Shown here one piece after another: positions 7,918 through 17,055 of a stretch of DNA of 64,000 bases; position 1 is the stretch's first letter, and each line of letters begins with the position of its first letter. The stretch is taken from positions 1,630,756-1,694,755 of the forward strand of contig NZ_JACABA010000001.1 in the NCBI RefSeq assembly GCF_013377015.1, given 5' to 3'. The DNA comes from Rhodopseudomonas sp. (lineage in GTDB: Bacteria > Pseudomonadota > Alphaproteobacteria > Rhizobiales > Xanthobacteraceae). Both the position numbers and the translations under genes were made by a program. Below the pieces are notes generated by a model. The model ran no database searches and was not told the DNA's origin. It was given only the letters and a program-made list of their open reading frames with translations.

Positions 7918-8973
7918 TCAGATCTTTCCGGCCAGCACGTCGCTGAGATCGACGACGTCGGTCAGCAGCCGCGCCGCGGCGCGCAGCAGCGGCACTGCGA
8001 GGATCGCGCCGGTGCCTTCGCCGAGCCGCAGTCCGAGATCGAGCAGCGGCCGCGCCTCGAGCGCGGCCAGCGCAATGTCATGGCCGCGTTCGGCGGAGCG
8101 ATGCGCGAACACGCAATAGCCACGCGCCGCCGGGCAGAGCCGGACCGCGAGCAGCGCTGCCGCGGTGGCGATGAAGCCGTCGATGATCACCGGGCGGCGC
8201 CGCGAGGCAGCGCCGAGAATCGCGCCGGCCATCATGGCGATCTCCAGCCCGCCGAATTCGGCGAGTACGTCGAACGGCGCGATGGCGTTGCTGCGCGCGG
8301 CCGCCATTTCGATCGCGGCGCGCTTCTTCGCCATGCCGGCGGGGTCCTGCCCGGCGCCGACGCCGATGCATTGGTCGAGCGGCGCTGGCGCCAGCCGATG
8401 CAGCAGCAGCGACGAAGACGCGGTGTTGCCGATGCCCATCTCGCCGAGTGCGATGATGTCGGCGCCGTCGCGAATTTCCGCGACCGCCAGTTCGCAGCCC
8501 TTGCTCAGCGCATCGGCGGCCTGCTGCGGCGTCATCGCCGGTTCGCGCGCGGCGTTGCCGGTGCCCATCCGAATCTTGGCATCGATCAGGTCGGGATGCG
8601 CCGGCAGTTCGGCGGCGACGCCGGCGTCGATCACGCGCACATCGACCTGGCTGGCGGCCGCGAAGGCGTTGGCGCAGGCGCGGCCGGCCAGATAGGTCAT
8701 CACCATCGCTACCGTCACGGCGGCGGGAAATTGCGAGACGCCTTCTGCGGTGAGGCCGTGGTCGCCGGCGAACACCATCAGCACGGCGTTGTCGCCGCGC
8801 GGCTCGCCGGGATGCCGGATCATGCCGAGCTGGACCGCGAGATCCTCGATCCGCCCGAGCGAACCGAGCGGCTTGGCCTTGCCGTCGATCCGCGCGCGAA
8901 TCGTCGTCTCAACCGACAGATCGACCGGCGCGATCGCCGGCGGTTGCCAAATCGTGAGTGTGTCGGTCGGCAT
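7918..8973 (-). CDS. cobT: Nicotinate-nucleotide--dimethylbenzimidazole phosphoribosyltransferase CobT
   Basis: CobT activates DMB by transferring phosphoribose from nicotinate mononucleotide, giving alpha-ribazole phosphate for the nucleotide loop of B12. The 351-residue product has the family landmarks KPLGSLGRIEDLA, FAGDHGL, the central ALGEMGIGNT, and the catalytic Glu in LGEGTGA (about residue 319). The ATG at 8973 gives the standard N-terminus; the frame is open to 9408, but that extension would run into the divergent riboswitch. It heads the minus-strand operon cobT-cobB-bluB. No B12 riboswitch lies in its own leader, unlike the divergent operon. Confidence 0.95.
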   Translation of the reverse strand: MPTDTLTIWQPPAIAPVDLSVETTIRARIDGKAKPLGSLGRIEDLAVQLGMIRHPGEPRGDNAVLMVFAGDHGLTAEGVSQFPAAVTVAMVMTYLAGRACANAFAAASQVDVRVIDAGVAAELPAHPDLIDAKIRMGTGNAAREPAMTPQQAADALSKGCELAVAEIRDGADIIALGEMGIGNTASSSLLLHRLAPAPLDQCIGVGAGQDPAGMAKKRAAIEMAAARSNAIAPFDVLAEFGGLEIAMMAGAILGAASRRRPVIIDGFIATAAALLAVRLCPAARGYCVFAHRSAERGHDIALAALEARPLLDLGLRLGEGTGAILAVPLLRAAARLLTDVVDLSDVLAGKI

Positions 8974-9021
8974 TGTGGGTCCTCGCTGCGAGGCCGGTAA
9001 CTGACGCAACATGATCAGTGC

Positions 9022-9049
9022 GGTCAACACCACCTTCGCGTGGTTGACC
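9022..9049. promoter_or_regulatory. Inverted repeat between cobT and the cobalamin riboswitch
   Basis: GGTCAAC at 9022-9028 pairs with GTTGACC at 9043-9049, with ACCAC/GTGG extending toward the loop. It sits in the 104-base gap between the divergent cobT start and the riboswitch. It could be a regulator operator or a leader hairpin. There is no direct evidence for either. Confidence 0.4.
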
Positions 9050-9074
9050 GGCGCGATGACGGCGGCTAGCGTTC

Positions 9075-9248
9075 TTGTGATGGTCCTTCCGCGTGGAAGG
9101 TGAAAAGGGAAGCCGGTGCGAGTTCGCTCAATCCCGGTGCTGCCCCCGCAACTGTAAGCGACGAGCCCTCGCCGAAGCCACTGGGATATCCTGGGAAGGC
9201 GGCGAACGGCAACGACCCGCGAGCCAGGAGACCTGCCATCACGAACTG
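9075..9248 (+). ncRNA. Cobalamin (B12) riboswitch ahead of the DUF1636-cob operon
   Basis: The element has a family-typical start (TGATGGTCCTTCC...GGAAGGTGAAAAGGGAA), the core GCCCCCGCAACTGTAAGC with ACGAG shortly after, GCCACTG...TGGGAAGGC, and the B12 box AGCCAGGAGACCTGCC at about 9222-9237. About 115 bases separate the box from the ATG at 9366, enough for an expression platform. Binding of adenosylcobalamin to such leaders normally lowers expression of the downstream genes, here DUF1636, cobP(cobU), cobO and cobQ. Confidence 0.95.
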
Positions 9249-9365
9249 TGCTTTGGAGGCGTCGTCGGGGCGGGGTGCACCGGACGGGAGCGAGCGTGAC
9301 GGCGCAAGCCGATCGCGCGCGACCCAACAAAGCTCGCGGCCGCAAGGCCTTGATGTGAGCTCGAG

Positions 9366-9818
9366 ATGGACCGTGACTGCCCCGACGAGACCTCCACCGA
9401 ACTGACACCGATCGATCCGCGGCGCGATCCGCCCGCCGGTGCTGTCGTGGTCAGCGTCTGCACCACCTGCAAATCCGCCGACGGCAAAACCATCGTCGGG
9501 CCGCAGATGATCGACGCCATCAAGGCCGGACTCGACGCGGCCGATCCCGGCGTCGTGGTGCGGCCGGTGCAATGCCTCAGCGTCTGCAAGCGTCCGGCTA
9601 CCGTCGCGGTGTCGAGCCCGGACGGCTACACCTTTCTGTTCGGCGACCTCGAAACCGACAGTGGCAGCGCGGCGCTGCTGGCATTCGTCCGCTCCTATCA
9701 GCAATCCAACTACGGCCTGGTGCCGTGGCGCGACCGCGCGCAGGTGCTGCGCAAGGGCATGGTGGCGCGGCTGCCGCCGGCGCGCTGGTCACCGGATGAT
9801 GGACGCGCGCCGTCATGA
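9366..9818 (+). CDS. DUF1636 protein, predicted metal or [2Fe-2S] binding
   Basis: This 150-residue soluble protein is the first gene behind the B12 riboswitch. Near residue 32 is SVCTTCKS and about 42 residues later CLSVCKRPATVAV. Two Cys pairs in this order resemble thioredoxin-like [2Fe-2S] ferredoxins. I recognise DUF1636 from alphaproteobacterial cobalamin loci; its role is unknown. A part in cobalt handling or redox support of corrinoid reduction would fit the context, but is inference. The stop overlaps the next ATG by four bases, so it is co-translated with cobP(cobU). Confidence 0.85.
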   Translation: MDRDCPDETSTELTPIDPRRDPPAGAVVVSVCTTCKSADGKTIVGPQMIDAIKAGLDAADPGVVVRPVQCLSVCKRPATVAVSSPDGYTFLFGDLETDSGSAALLAFVRSYQQSNYGLVPWRDRAQVLRKGMVARLPPARWSPDDGRAPS

Positions 9819-10348
9819 GCGCGCTGTCCACCACGCTGGTGCTCGGCGGCGCGCGCTCCGGCAAATCGGTCTTTGCCGAGAAGCTGATCGAAGCCAGCGG
9901 CCTGGCGCGCATTTATCTCGCCACCGCCACCGCCGGCGACGCCGAGATGACCGCGCGGATCGCGCATCACCGCCGTCGCCGCGGCGAGGGCTGGACCACC
10001 ATCGAGGAGCCGCTGGCGCTGGTCGAGGCGCTGACGCGCGAAGCGATTTACGGCCGCGCCGTGCTGGTCGATTGCCTGACGCTGTGGCTGTCGAACCTGA
10101 TGCTGGACGGCCGCGATCCCGAGATCGAGGCGCGCCGGCTGACGCGGTTTCTTGGCGTGGCGCAATATCCGATCGTGCTGGTTTCCAACGAAGTCGGCCT
10201 CGGCCTGGTGCCGGAGACGCCGCTCGGCCGCGCCTTTCGCGACGCGCAGGGACGGCTCAACCAGATCGTCGCCGCCGCCGTGCCTAACGTCGTCTTCATC
10301 GCCGCCGGGTTGCCGCTGTGGCTCAAGCGTTCGCATCAGGAGAGCTGA
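9815..10348 (+). CDS. cobP: Adenosylcobinamide kinase / adenosylcobinamide-phosphate guanylyltransferase
   Basis: This bifunctional enzyme (CobP, called CobU in Salmonella) phosphorylates adenosylcobinamide and then transfers GMP from GTP to form adenosyl-GDP-cobinamide. The 177-residue product begins with the P-loop GGARSGKS (about residues 11-18), followed by YLATATAGDAEMTARI, with the HHRRRRGEGW segment containing the His used for guanylylation. LVDCLTLWLSNL and LVSNEVGLGLVP complete the signature. Its length is standard. It overlaps DUF1636 by four bases and is followed by cobO four bases after its stop. Confidence 0.95.
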   Translation: MSALSTTLVLGGARSGKSVFAEKLIEASGLARIYLATATAGDAEMTARIAHHRRRRGEGWTTIEEPLALVEALTREAIYGRAVLVDCLTLWLSNLMLDGRDPEIEARRLTRFLGVAQYPIVLVSNEVGLGLVPETPLGRAFRDAQGRLNQIVAAAVPNVVFIAAGLPLWLKRSHQES

Positions 10349-10352
10349 CCGC

Positions 10353-10979
10353 ATGACCGGGATTTCAACCGCCAGCGACGACAATGCCCGCCACGCCGAG
10401 AAGGCGAAGAAGCACAAGGCGGCGCACGACAAGATCATGGCCGGCAAGACCGGCGAAAAGGGCCTGCTGATCGTCCACACCGGCACCGGCAAGGGCAAGA
10501 CCTCGGCGGCGCTCGGGATGGTGTTTCGCCACATCGGCCATGACATGCCGGTCGGTGTGGTGCAGTTCACCAAATCGCCGAAATGGGACACCGGCGAAGC
10601 CAGGCTGCTGGCGAAATTCCCCGAGTTGGTGACGCTGCATATCATGGGCGAAGGGTTCACCTGGGAAACCCAGGATCGCGCTCGCGACATCGCCGCCGCC
10701 ACCGCCGGCTGGGAGTGCGCCAAGCAGCTGATCCGTGACGACCGCCACCGCATGGTGCTGCTCGACGAGCTCAACATCGTGCTGCGCTACGACTACCTGC
10801 CGCTCGACGAGGTGCTGGCATTCCTGCGCGACGAGAAGCCGGCCGACAAGCACGTCGTCATCACTGGCCGCAACGCCAAGCCGGAGCTGATCGAGATGGC
10901 TGACCTGGTCACCGAGATGACGTTGGTGAAGCACCCGTTCCGCGCCGGCGTGAAGGGCCAGAAGGGCGTGGAGTTTTGA
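10353..10979 (+). CDS. cobO: Cob(I)yrinic acid a,c-diamide adenosyltransferase CobO
   Basis: CobO attaches the 5'-deoxyadenosyl group of ATP to the cobalt of the reduced corrinoid. The 208-residue protein belongs to the CobA/CobO/BtuR family, with P-loop [14 protein letters not shown] (about residues 42-55), then VQFTKSPKW and the late [14 protein letters not shown] (Walker B-like). The ATG at 10353 was chosen because it follows the previous stop closely and matches family length. Its stop overlaps the cobQ ATG (ATGA-type junction), so the genes are translationally coupled. Confidence 0.95.
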   Translation: MTGISTASDDNARHAEKAKKHKAAHDKIMAGKTGEKGLLIVHTGTGKGKTSAALGMVFRHIGHDMPVGVVQFTKSPKWDTGEARLLAKFPELVTLHIMGEGFTWETQDRARDIAAATAGWECAKQLIRDDRHRMVLLDELNIVLRYDYLPLDEVLAFLRDEKPADKHVVITGRNAKPELIEMADLVTEMTLVKHPFRAGVKGQKGVEF

Positions 10980-12466
10980 TGACGAGGCCGACGCCCGCGC
11001 TGATGATCCAGGCCACCGGCTCCAATGCGGGCAAGTCGACGCTGGTGGCCGGGCTGGCGCGGGTGCTGGTGCGGCGCGGTTTGAAGGTGGCGCCGTTCAA
11101 GCCGCAGAACATGTCGAACAACGCGGCGGTCGCAGTCGACGGCGGCGAGATCGGCCGGGCGCAGGCGGTGCAGGCCCGAGCGGCGCGGCTGCCGCCGAGC
11201 GTGCACATGAATCCGGTGCTGCTGAAGCCGGAGACCGACACCGGCGCGCAGGTCATCGTGCAGGGCCAGCGCTGGGGCCGGCTCGGCGCGACAAACTATC
11301 TCGACAAGAAGGCGGCGCTGCTGCCATTCGTGCTGGAGAGCTTTGCCAAGCTCGCGCGCGACGCCGACATCGTGCTGGTCGAGGGTGCCGGCAGCCCGGC
11401 CGAGACCAATCTGCGCGCCGGCGACATCGCCAATATGGGATTCGCCGAAGCCGCCAATGTGCCGGTGCTGCTGGCCGGCGACATCGACCGCGGCGGGGTG
11501 ATCGCCAGCCTGGCCGGCACCCATCTGGTGCTGGAGCCGGACGAGCGCGCGCGGATCCACGGCTTCATCATCAACAAGTTTCGCGGCGACGCGCGGCTGT
11601 TCGATCGGGGGCTCGCCGAGATCACCCGCTTCACCGGCTGGCCGTCGCTCGGCGTGGTACCGTGGCTGCCGCAGGCGGCGTGGCTGCCGGCCGAGGACGC
11701 GGTCGATCTCGACCGCGCGCGGGACTCGTCTTCGAGCCGGATCATCGCGGTGCCGATGCTGGCGCGGATCGCCAATTTCGACGACCTAGATCCGCTCGGG
11801 ATGGAGCCCGGCGTGAAACTGGTGTTCGTGCCCCCGGGCCAGCCGATTCCCGGCAATGCCGATGTGGTGATCATTCCGGGCAGCAAGTCAACGCTCGGCG
11901 ATCTGGCGTTTCTGCGCGCGCAGGGCTGGGACATCGACATCAAGGCGCATGTCCGCCGCGGCGGCTATCTGCTCGGGTTGTGCGGCGGCTATCAGATGCT
12001 GGGAACGAGCATCGCCGATCCCGACGGCGTCGACGGTCCCGCCGGAACGGTGGCGGGGCTGGGCCTGCTCGATATCTCGACGGTGATGCGCGGCGACAAA
12101 TCCACCACGCTGGTCAGCGGCATCCATTGCGGCAGCGGCGCGGCGGTCGAAGGCTACGAGATCCATCTCGGCCGCAGCGACGGCGCCGATTGCGCCCGGC
12201 CGGTGCTGACGATCGACGGCCGTCCGGACGGCGCGATCTCGCCCGACGGCAAGGTTCAGGGCACCTATGTGCATGGCCTGTTTACCGGCGACGCCTTCCG
12301 CAAGGCGTGGCTGGCGCAGCTCGGCATCGCATCGACGCTGGCTTACGAAACACAAATCGAAACCGCGCTCGACGCGCTGGCCGATCATCTCGAGGCGCAT
12401 CTCGATATCGACCAGATTCTCCGGATCGCGCGCAGCCGTCACAGCACCAGCGCCAGCACTGCATAG
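10979..12466 (+). CDS. cobQ: Cobyric acid synthase CobQ
   Basis: CobQ amidates four side chains (b, d, e, g) of adenosylcobyrinate a,c-diamide with glutamine and ATP. The 495-residue protein has the N-terminal P-loop GSNAGKS (about 14-20), KPQNMSNN, and [11 protein letters not shown]-terminal amidotransferase domain has its nucleophilic Cys in GLCGGYQML (about residue 335) and the conserved His in GTYVHGLF (about 432). It is the last gene of the riboswitch operon. Its 3' end overlaps the convergent cobD gene by 28 bases. Confidence 0.96.
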   Translation: MTRPTPALMIQATGSNAGKSTLVAGLARVLVRRGLKVAPFKPQNMSNNAAVAVDGGEIGRAQAVQARAARLPPSVHMNPVLLKPETDTGAQVIVQGQRWGRLGATNYLDKKAALLPFVLESFAKLARDADIVLVEGAGSPAETNLRAGDIANMGFAEAANVPVLLAGDIDRGGVIASLAGTHLVLEPDERARIHGFIINKFRGDARLFDRGLAEITRFTGWPSLGVVPWLPQAAWLPAEDAVDLDRARDSSSSRIIAVPMLARIANFDDLDPLGMEPGVKLVFVPPGQPIPGNADVVIIPGSKSTLGDLAFLRAQGWDIDIKAHVRRGGYLLGLCGGYQMLGTSIADPDGVDGPAGTVAGLGLLDISTVMRGDKSTTLVSGIHCGSGAAVEGYEIHLGRSDGADCARPVLTIDGRPDGAISPDGKVQGTYVHGLFTGDAFRKAWLAQLGIASTLAYETQIETALDALADHLEAHLDIDQILRIARSRHSTSASTA

Positions 12467-13389
12467 ACCGCCGCCTGCAAGACGCAGGCGGCCAGCAGCA
12501 GATCGAGCGCGCGGCCGATGTCGTCGGGCGACGCGTCCATCCGCGCCTCGGCGTTGAGAAACGGGTCGTCGACCACGCCCGCCGCATAGGTCCGCGGCCC
12601 GGCCAGCGCGATGCCGAGCGCGCCGGCCATCGCGCTTTCCGGCCAGCCGGCATTGGGCGAGCGATGTTTCGACGCGTCGCGGCGCATCGTTGCGGAGGCG
12701 GTGGCGATCGAACCGCCGGCCAGCGGCGCGACCAGCGCGATCAGCACGCCCGCCAGCCGCGCCGGAATGAGATTTACCACATCGTCGAGCCGCGCCGCCG
12801 CCCAGCCGAACGATTCGTAGCGCGCATTGCGGTGGCCGATCATCGAATCGGCGGTGTTGATCGCCTTGTAGGCGATCAGCCCCGGCAGCCCGCCCAGCGC
12901 CAGCCAGAACAGCGGCGCCACCACGCCATCGGAAAAATTCTCCGCGCAGGATTCGATCGCGGCGCGCGACACCCCGGCCTCGTCGAGCCGGTTCGGATCG
13001 CGGCCGACGATCATCGCCACCGCGGCGCGGGCGGCTTGCAGCCCACCGGTGGCGAAGGCGGAACGCACGCGGGCGACGTGCTGATACAGGCTGCGCTGCG
13101 CGATCAGCGTCGCGGCCAGCAGGCCGAGCACGAGATCGCCGCCCGGCGCCTGCCACAGCATGGTCTGCAGCAGCAGCCCGACCAGCGCGGCGGCCGTGAC
13201 CAGGATCAGCACCGCACCGACGCCGGCGAGCTGGCGTCGGCGCGGCGACCAGTCCGCGCGATTCAGCGTGCGATCGAGCCAGCCGATCAGGCCGCCGATC
13301 AGCACCACCGGATGCGAAAGTCGCCGCCACAGCCAGTCGGGGTCGCCGATCATGGCGTCGAACAACAGCGACGCGACCACGATCAGCAC
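12439..13389 (-). CDS. cobD: Adenosylcobinamide-phosphate synthase CobD/CbiB
   Basis: This integral membrane enzyme joins adenosylcobyric acid to (R)-1-amino-2-propanol (or its phosphate), the arm that later holds the nucleotide loop. The 316-residue product shows family motifs near the start ([22 protein letters not shown]), the central [16 protein letters not shown] and [15 protein letters not shown], and several hydrophobic segments. It lies one base downstream of the BtuF-like gene on the same strand, suggesting one transcript. Its 3' end overlaps the convergent cobQ. Confidence 0.95.
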   Translation of the reverse strand: MLIVVASLLFDAMIGDPDWLWRRLSHPVVLIGGLIGWLDRTLNRADWSPRRRQLAGVGAVLILVTAAALVGLLLQTMLWQAPGGDLVLGLLAATLIAQRSLYQHVARVRSAFATGGLQAARAAVAMIVGRDPNRLDEAGVSRAAIESCAENFSDGVVAPLFWLALGGLPGLIAYKAINTADSMIGHRNARYESFGWAAARLDDVVNLIPARLAGVLIALVAPLAGGSIATASATMRRDASKHRSPNAGWPESAMAGALGIALAGPRTYAAGVVDDPFLNAEARMDASPDDIGRALDLLLAACVLQAAVYAVLALVL

Positions 13390-13390
13390 C

Positions 13391-14257
13391 TCAGCGCTCC
13401 ACCCGTTCGAGCTCGGTCCGCAGACGCTGCAACGCCTCCACCAGCATCGGCCCGCCGCAATTGATCAGCCGCTCCGGAATCACGATGCGCCTGGCGCTCG
13501 GATAGAATCGCTCCAGCGCCGGATGCAGCAGGAAGGCGCGGCCTTCGTCCTCGGCGAAATCGCCGCCGTCGGTCACCAGCAGAAAATCCGGCCGCAGGCT
13601 GACGATGGTCTCCAGCGAGCGGAAGCCGGCCTGCGTCGATTCGGATTCGCCGATCGCGTTGGTCAGGCCCGCGGTGGTGAGCAGCGAACTGGCGAGACTC
13701 TGCGCGCCGGCGATCCAGCCGCGCCGCGATACCGGCAGCACCCGATAGGGCCGGCGCGCCGCCACCTGGCGCAGCTGCGCGACCGCCGCGTCGAGCCGCG
13801 CCAGTTCGGCAGCGGCGCGGTCGGGATGGCGGACCAGATCGCCCATCAGGCGGATCTGCGCCCTGACCTCATCCAGCGATCGCGCGGCGTCGAATTCGGC
13901 CACGCGCAGGCCCTTCTGCTTCAGCAATTCGCGGGTCGCGCGCTTGGTGTAGCGGCCGGCGACGACGATGTCCGGCTTCAGGATCAGCACGTCCTCGGCC
14001 TCGCCGGACAGGATGGGGAATTGCGCCGCCTTCGCGGCATCCCAGGAGCGGACGGGGTCGCGGGAATACGGACTGAGGCCGAGGATTTGCGACCGATCGG
14101 CCAGCGTCATCAACAGCTGGTCGGTGCAGACATTGATCGAGGCGATCCGCGGCAGTTGGTCGGCGTGTGCGGCATTCGGCATCGCGATGGCGATCAGCAT
14201 CGCGAATGCTGTGACGATGCGCCGCCGCCTCTCGCACTTTGCAATGGATGATGGCAT
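13391..14257 (-). CDS. btuF: Periplasmic cobalamin-binding protein, BtuF-like
   Basis: This is a 288-residue ABC transporter solute-binding protein of the helical-backbone type used for B12 and siderophores. A signal peptide runs to about residue 32 (hydrophobic AFAMLIAIAMPNAAHA). The mature part begins RIASINVCTDQLLMTLADR, followed by GLSPYSRDP and ILKPDIVVAGRYT, characteristic of BtuF/FepB-like folds. Location between cobD and cobC, and near btuCD-btuB, supports a cobalamin or cobinamide ligand, but a related metal chelate cannot be excluded. Divergent from cobC, with only nine bases between the two ATGs. Confidence 0.85.
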   Translation of the reverse strand: MPSSIAKCERRRRIVTAFAMLIAIAMPNAAHADQLPRIASINVCTDQLLMTLADRSQILGLSPYSRDPVRSWDAAKAAQFPILSGEAEDVLILKPDIVVAGRYTKRATRELLKQKGLRVAEFDAARSLDEVRAQIRLMGDLVRHPDRAAAELARLDAAVAQLRQVAARRPYRVLPVSRRGWIAGAQSLASSLLTTAGLTNAIGESESTQAGFRSLETIVSLRPDFLLVTDGGDFAEDEGRAFLLHPALERFYPSARRIVIPERLINCGGPMLVEALQRLRTELERVER

Positions 14258-14266
14258 GAAGCGGCG

Positions 14267-15247
14267 ATGAAGCATGGCGGCGATCTGACCGAGGCCATGG
14301 CGCGCCATGGCGGCGCGCCGCGGATGTGGCTCGACCTTTCCACCGGAATCAATCCGTGGTCGTGGCCGATTCCGGAGCTGCCCGCCGAGGTCTGGCGGAT
14401 CCTGCCGTCGCGCGCCGACGAATTCGCGCTGATCAATGCCGCCCGCGCGGCCTATCGGGTGCCCGCCGGCGTCGCGATCGTCGCCGCCTCCGGCACTCAG
14501 GCGCTGATCCAGTGGTTGCCGCATCTCGCCGCCGCCGGCGCGGTCGCCGTGATCGGGCCGACCTACAACGAGCACGCTGCGGCATGGCGCAACGCCGGCC
14601 GCGAGGTGATCGCGATTAGTTCGCTCGATGGGATTCCGGATGGCGTGCGCCATGCCGTGATCGTCAACCCGAACAATCCCGATGGCCGCGTCGCCGCTCG
14701 CGACAGCCTGGCGCGCGCCGCCGCAATGCTGCAGGCACGGGGCGGCTGGCTGGTGATCGACGAGGCCTTCGCCGATGTCGATCCGACGATCGGCGCCGCT
14801 GCGTTGTGTCCAGACTTGCCGATCGTGATCCTGCGCTCGTTCGGCAAGTTCTATGGCCTCGCCGGGGTGCGGCTCGGCTTCGCCATCGCCGCGCCGGACA
14901 TCGCGTCGCGGATCGAAGCTGCGATCGGCCCATGGGCCTGCTCCGGGCCGGCGCTGCTGATCGGCGCCGCCGCCTTGCGCGATTCCGATTGGGCCGACGG
15001 TATGCGCGATGCACTGCGGCGTCAGGCCGCCCGACTCGACGTGGTGCTGCGCGCGAGTGGATGCGAGATCGTCGGCGGCACCTCGCTGTTCCGGCTGGTG
15101 CGGCGGCACGACGCTCGCGCCATGCATGACGCATTGGCGCACCGACAGATCTGGTGCCGGCGGTTCGACTGGGCCGACGATCTGCTGCGGTTCGGGCTGC
15201 CGCCGGACGACGCCGCGCTGGCTCGGCTGGCGGCGGCGCTCGGTTAG
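14267..15247 (+). CDS. cobC: L-threonine-O-3-phosphate decarboxylase-like aminotransferase CobC
   Basis: CobC (CobD in Salmonella naming) is a PLP enzyme that makes (R)-1-amino-2-propanol phosphate for CobD/CbiB. The 326-residue product has the fold type I landmarks: DLSTGINPW at the start, ASGTQALIQWLP, NPNNPDGR, WLVIDEAFAD, and the PLP lysine in RSFGKFYGLAGVRLGF. It is a single gene that converges with btuD, with six bases between the stops. No riboswitch is visible in its very short leader, so its control probably overlaps the divergent btuF promoter. Confidence 0.94.
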   Translation: MKHGGDLTEAMARHGGAPRMWLDLSTGINPWSWPIPELPAEVWRILPSRADEFALINAARAAYRVPAGVAIVAASGTQALIQWLPHLAAAGAVAVIGPTYNEHAAAWRNAGREVIAISSLDGIPDGVRHAVIVNPNNPDGRVAARDSLARAAAMLQARGGWLVIDEAFADVDPTIGAAALCPDLPIVILRSFGKFYGLAGVRLGFAIAAPDIASRIEAAIGPWACSGPALLIGAAALRDSDWADGMRDALRRQAARLDVVLRASGCEIVGGTSLFRLVRRHDARAMHDALAHRQIWCRRFDWADDLLRFGLPPDDAALARLAAALG

Positions 15248-15253
15248 CATCGC

Positions 15254-16036
15254 CTAGACCCCAGCCCAGGGCAGGATTACGGCGCTGTCCTGGTGTGCGG
15301 CGCGATAGGCGCTGACGCGAAACACCTCGGCCATGATCCGGTCCGACAGCGCCACCTCGGGCGCGCCATGCGCCACCAGCTGGCCGTCCGACAGCACCAG
15401 CACGGAATCGGCGAAGCGCGCCGCCAGCCCGAGGTCGTGCGTGACGACCACCACCAGCGTGCCGGCGTCGGCGGCGGCGCGTAGCGTGCGCATCACGTCG
15501 ATCTGGTAACGCGGATCGAGCGAGGCGGTCGGCTCGTCGGCGAGCAGCACCGGGGCCTCGACCGCGAGCACCCGCGCCAGTGCCACCCGGCTGCGCTCGC
15601 CGCCGGATAGTTCGGTGACGGAACGATCGCCGAATTGCACCACATCGGTCGCTGCCATCGCCCGCGCCACTGCGGCTTCGTCGTGCGGCGATAGCCGCGC
15701 CGGGTCGGTGGCGCCATGCGGATAGCGGCCGAGCGCCACCACGTCGCGTACCGGCAGCGGCCAGTGCACCAGATGGCCCTGCGGCAGATAGCCGAAGCGC
15801 TTGGCGCGCTCGCGCAGCGGCAGCGCCGACAATGCGACGCCGTCGATCGTGACGCTGCCCTGCGACGGGATCAGTCCCGCCAGCGCGCGAAGCAGCGTGG
15901 TCTTGCCGGCGCCGTTCGGCCCGACCAGCGCCACCAGATGCCGGCGCGGCAATTCGATCGTGACGTCGCGCAGCACGGCGCGGCCGGACAGGCTGACGCC
16001 GAGATGTTCGGTGCGGACAAAAGGAGACTCGCTCAT
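15254..16036 (-). CDS. btuD: Cobalamin/iron-chelate ABC transporter ATP-binding protein, BtuD-like
   Basis: This 260-residue ATPase has Walker A GPNGAGKTT (about 39-47), Q-loop GYLPQG, signature LSGGERSRVALAR (143-155), Walker B LLADEPTASLD and the H-loop VVVTHDLGLAARF. It is the FecE/BtuD subfamily that powers type II importers. The ATG at 16036 overlaps the permease stop by four bases. With BtuC, BtuF and BtuB nearby and a B12 riboswitch upstream, cobalamin is the probable substrate. The open frame upstream is only a shadow of the permease. Confidence 0.93.
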   Translation of the reverse strand: MSESPFVRTEHLGVSLSGRAVLRDVTIELPRRHLVALVGPNGAGKTTLLRALAGLIPSQGSVTIDGVALSALPLRERAKRFGYLPQGHLVHWPLPVRDVVALGRYPHGATDPARLSPHDEAAVARAMAATDVVQFGDRSVTELSGGERSRVALARVLAVEAPVLLADEPTASLDPRYQIDVMRTLRAAADAGTLVVVVTHDLGLAARFADSVLVLSDGQLVAHGAPEVALSDRIMAEVFRVSAYRAAHQDSAVILPWAGV

Positions 16037-17055
16037 GCGACGCCTCCGCCCAGCGCGCGGCGCTCGCGCACGATCAGATAGAGGAAGAACGGCACGCCGA
16101 TGATCGACGTCAGCACGCCGACCTTGATGTCGGAGGTCGACGGGATCAGCCGCACCGCGATGTCGGCGGCCAGCAGCAGCGCGGCGCCGGTCAGCGCGCT
16201 CGGTACCAAGAGCCGCGCCGGATCGTGGCCGATCAGCGGCCGCATCAGATGCGGCGCGACCAGGCCGATGAAGCCGATGGTGCCGGAGACGGCGACGCCG
16301 CCGCCGACGCCGAGCGCGACGCCGGCGATCACCAAGAGCCGCAGCCGGCCGACATCGACGCCGAGACTTTGCGCGGTCTCCTCGCCGAGGCTGAGCGCGC
16401 GAAACGCCGAACGCTGACTCATCAGTAGGAGGGCGCCGGCGACGATGAAGGGCAGCGCCAGCATCACATGGCGGAAGCTGCGGTCCTCGAGCGAGCCGAG
16501 CAGCCAGAACGCGATCTCCAGCGTGGCGAACGGGTTGAGCGACAGGTTCATCACCAGAGCGGTGGCGGCGCCGGCGAAGCTGGAGATCGCCAGCCCCGCC
16601 AGGATCAGCAGCAGCAGGCCGGCATTGCGACCGGCGACGGCGAGCAGCGCGAACACCGAGACGAAAGCCATCGTGATGCCGGCGACCGGCAGCGCGTAGG
16701 AGCGCACATCGGCCCAGCCCAAGGCGATCATCAGCACCGCGCCGAACGCGGCCGATTGCGGCGCGCCGAACAGCGACGGCGACGCCAGCGGATTGCGCAA
16801 CAGCCCCTGCAACGCCGCGCCGGACAGGCCCAGGATGCCGCCGATCGCCAGCGCCAGGATCGTGCGAGGCAGACGGATCTCCTGGACGATGACCTGCTGC
16901 ACGTCGCCGCCGCCGCCGAACAGCGCCTCGATCACTACCAGCGGCGACAGCTTCACCGGCCCGATGGCGAGCGAGCCGATCGCCAACAGCCCGACCAGAA
17001 CGGCGAGGCCGGCGGTGACCATCGCCCGCCGGGCGGGGCCTGGAGCGACTACCAT
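16033..17055 (-). CDS. btuC: Cobalamin ABC transporter permease, BtuC-like (FecCD family)
   Basis: This 340-residue FecCD-family permease has about ten hydrophobic segments. Family markers are RLPRTILALAIGGILGLSG, LRNPLASPSLFG, and near the end GTIGFIGLVAPHLMRPLIG with GHDPARLLVPSALTGA, the cytoplasmic loop that contacts the ATPase. The ATG at 17055 overlaps the 3' end of btuB by seven bases, giving a btuB-btuC-btuD operon. The frame extends to 17280 but the extra N-terminus has no hydrophobic or conserved character. Confidence 0.93.
   Translation of the reverse strand: MVVAPGPARRAMVTAGLAVLVGLLAIGSLAIGPVKLSPLVVIEALFGGGGDVQQVIVQEIRLPRTILALAIGGILGLSGAALQGLLRNPLASPSLFGAPQSAAFGAVLMIALGWADVRSYALPVAGITMAFVSVFALLAVAGRNAGLLLLILAGLAISSFAGAATALVMNLSLNPFATLEIAFWLLGSLEDRSFRHVMLALPFIVAGALLLMSQRSAFRALSLGEETAQSLGVDVGRLRLLVIAGVALGVGGGVAVSGTIGFIGLVAPHLMRPLIGHDPARLLVPSALTGAALLLAADIAVRLIPSTSDIKVGVLTSIIGVPFFLYLIVRERRALGGGVA

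Noticed and set aside
7141-9000. Long plus-strand open frame (619 codons) across cobB and cobT
   Set aside because: It is a shadow of two well-supported minus-strand genes; it is Arg/Ala/Gln-rich, as expected for antisense of high-GC coding DNA.
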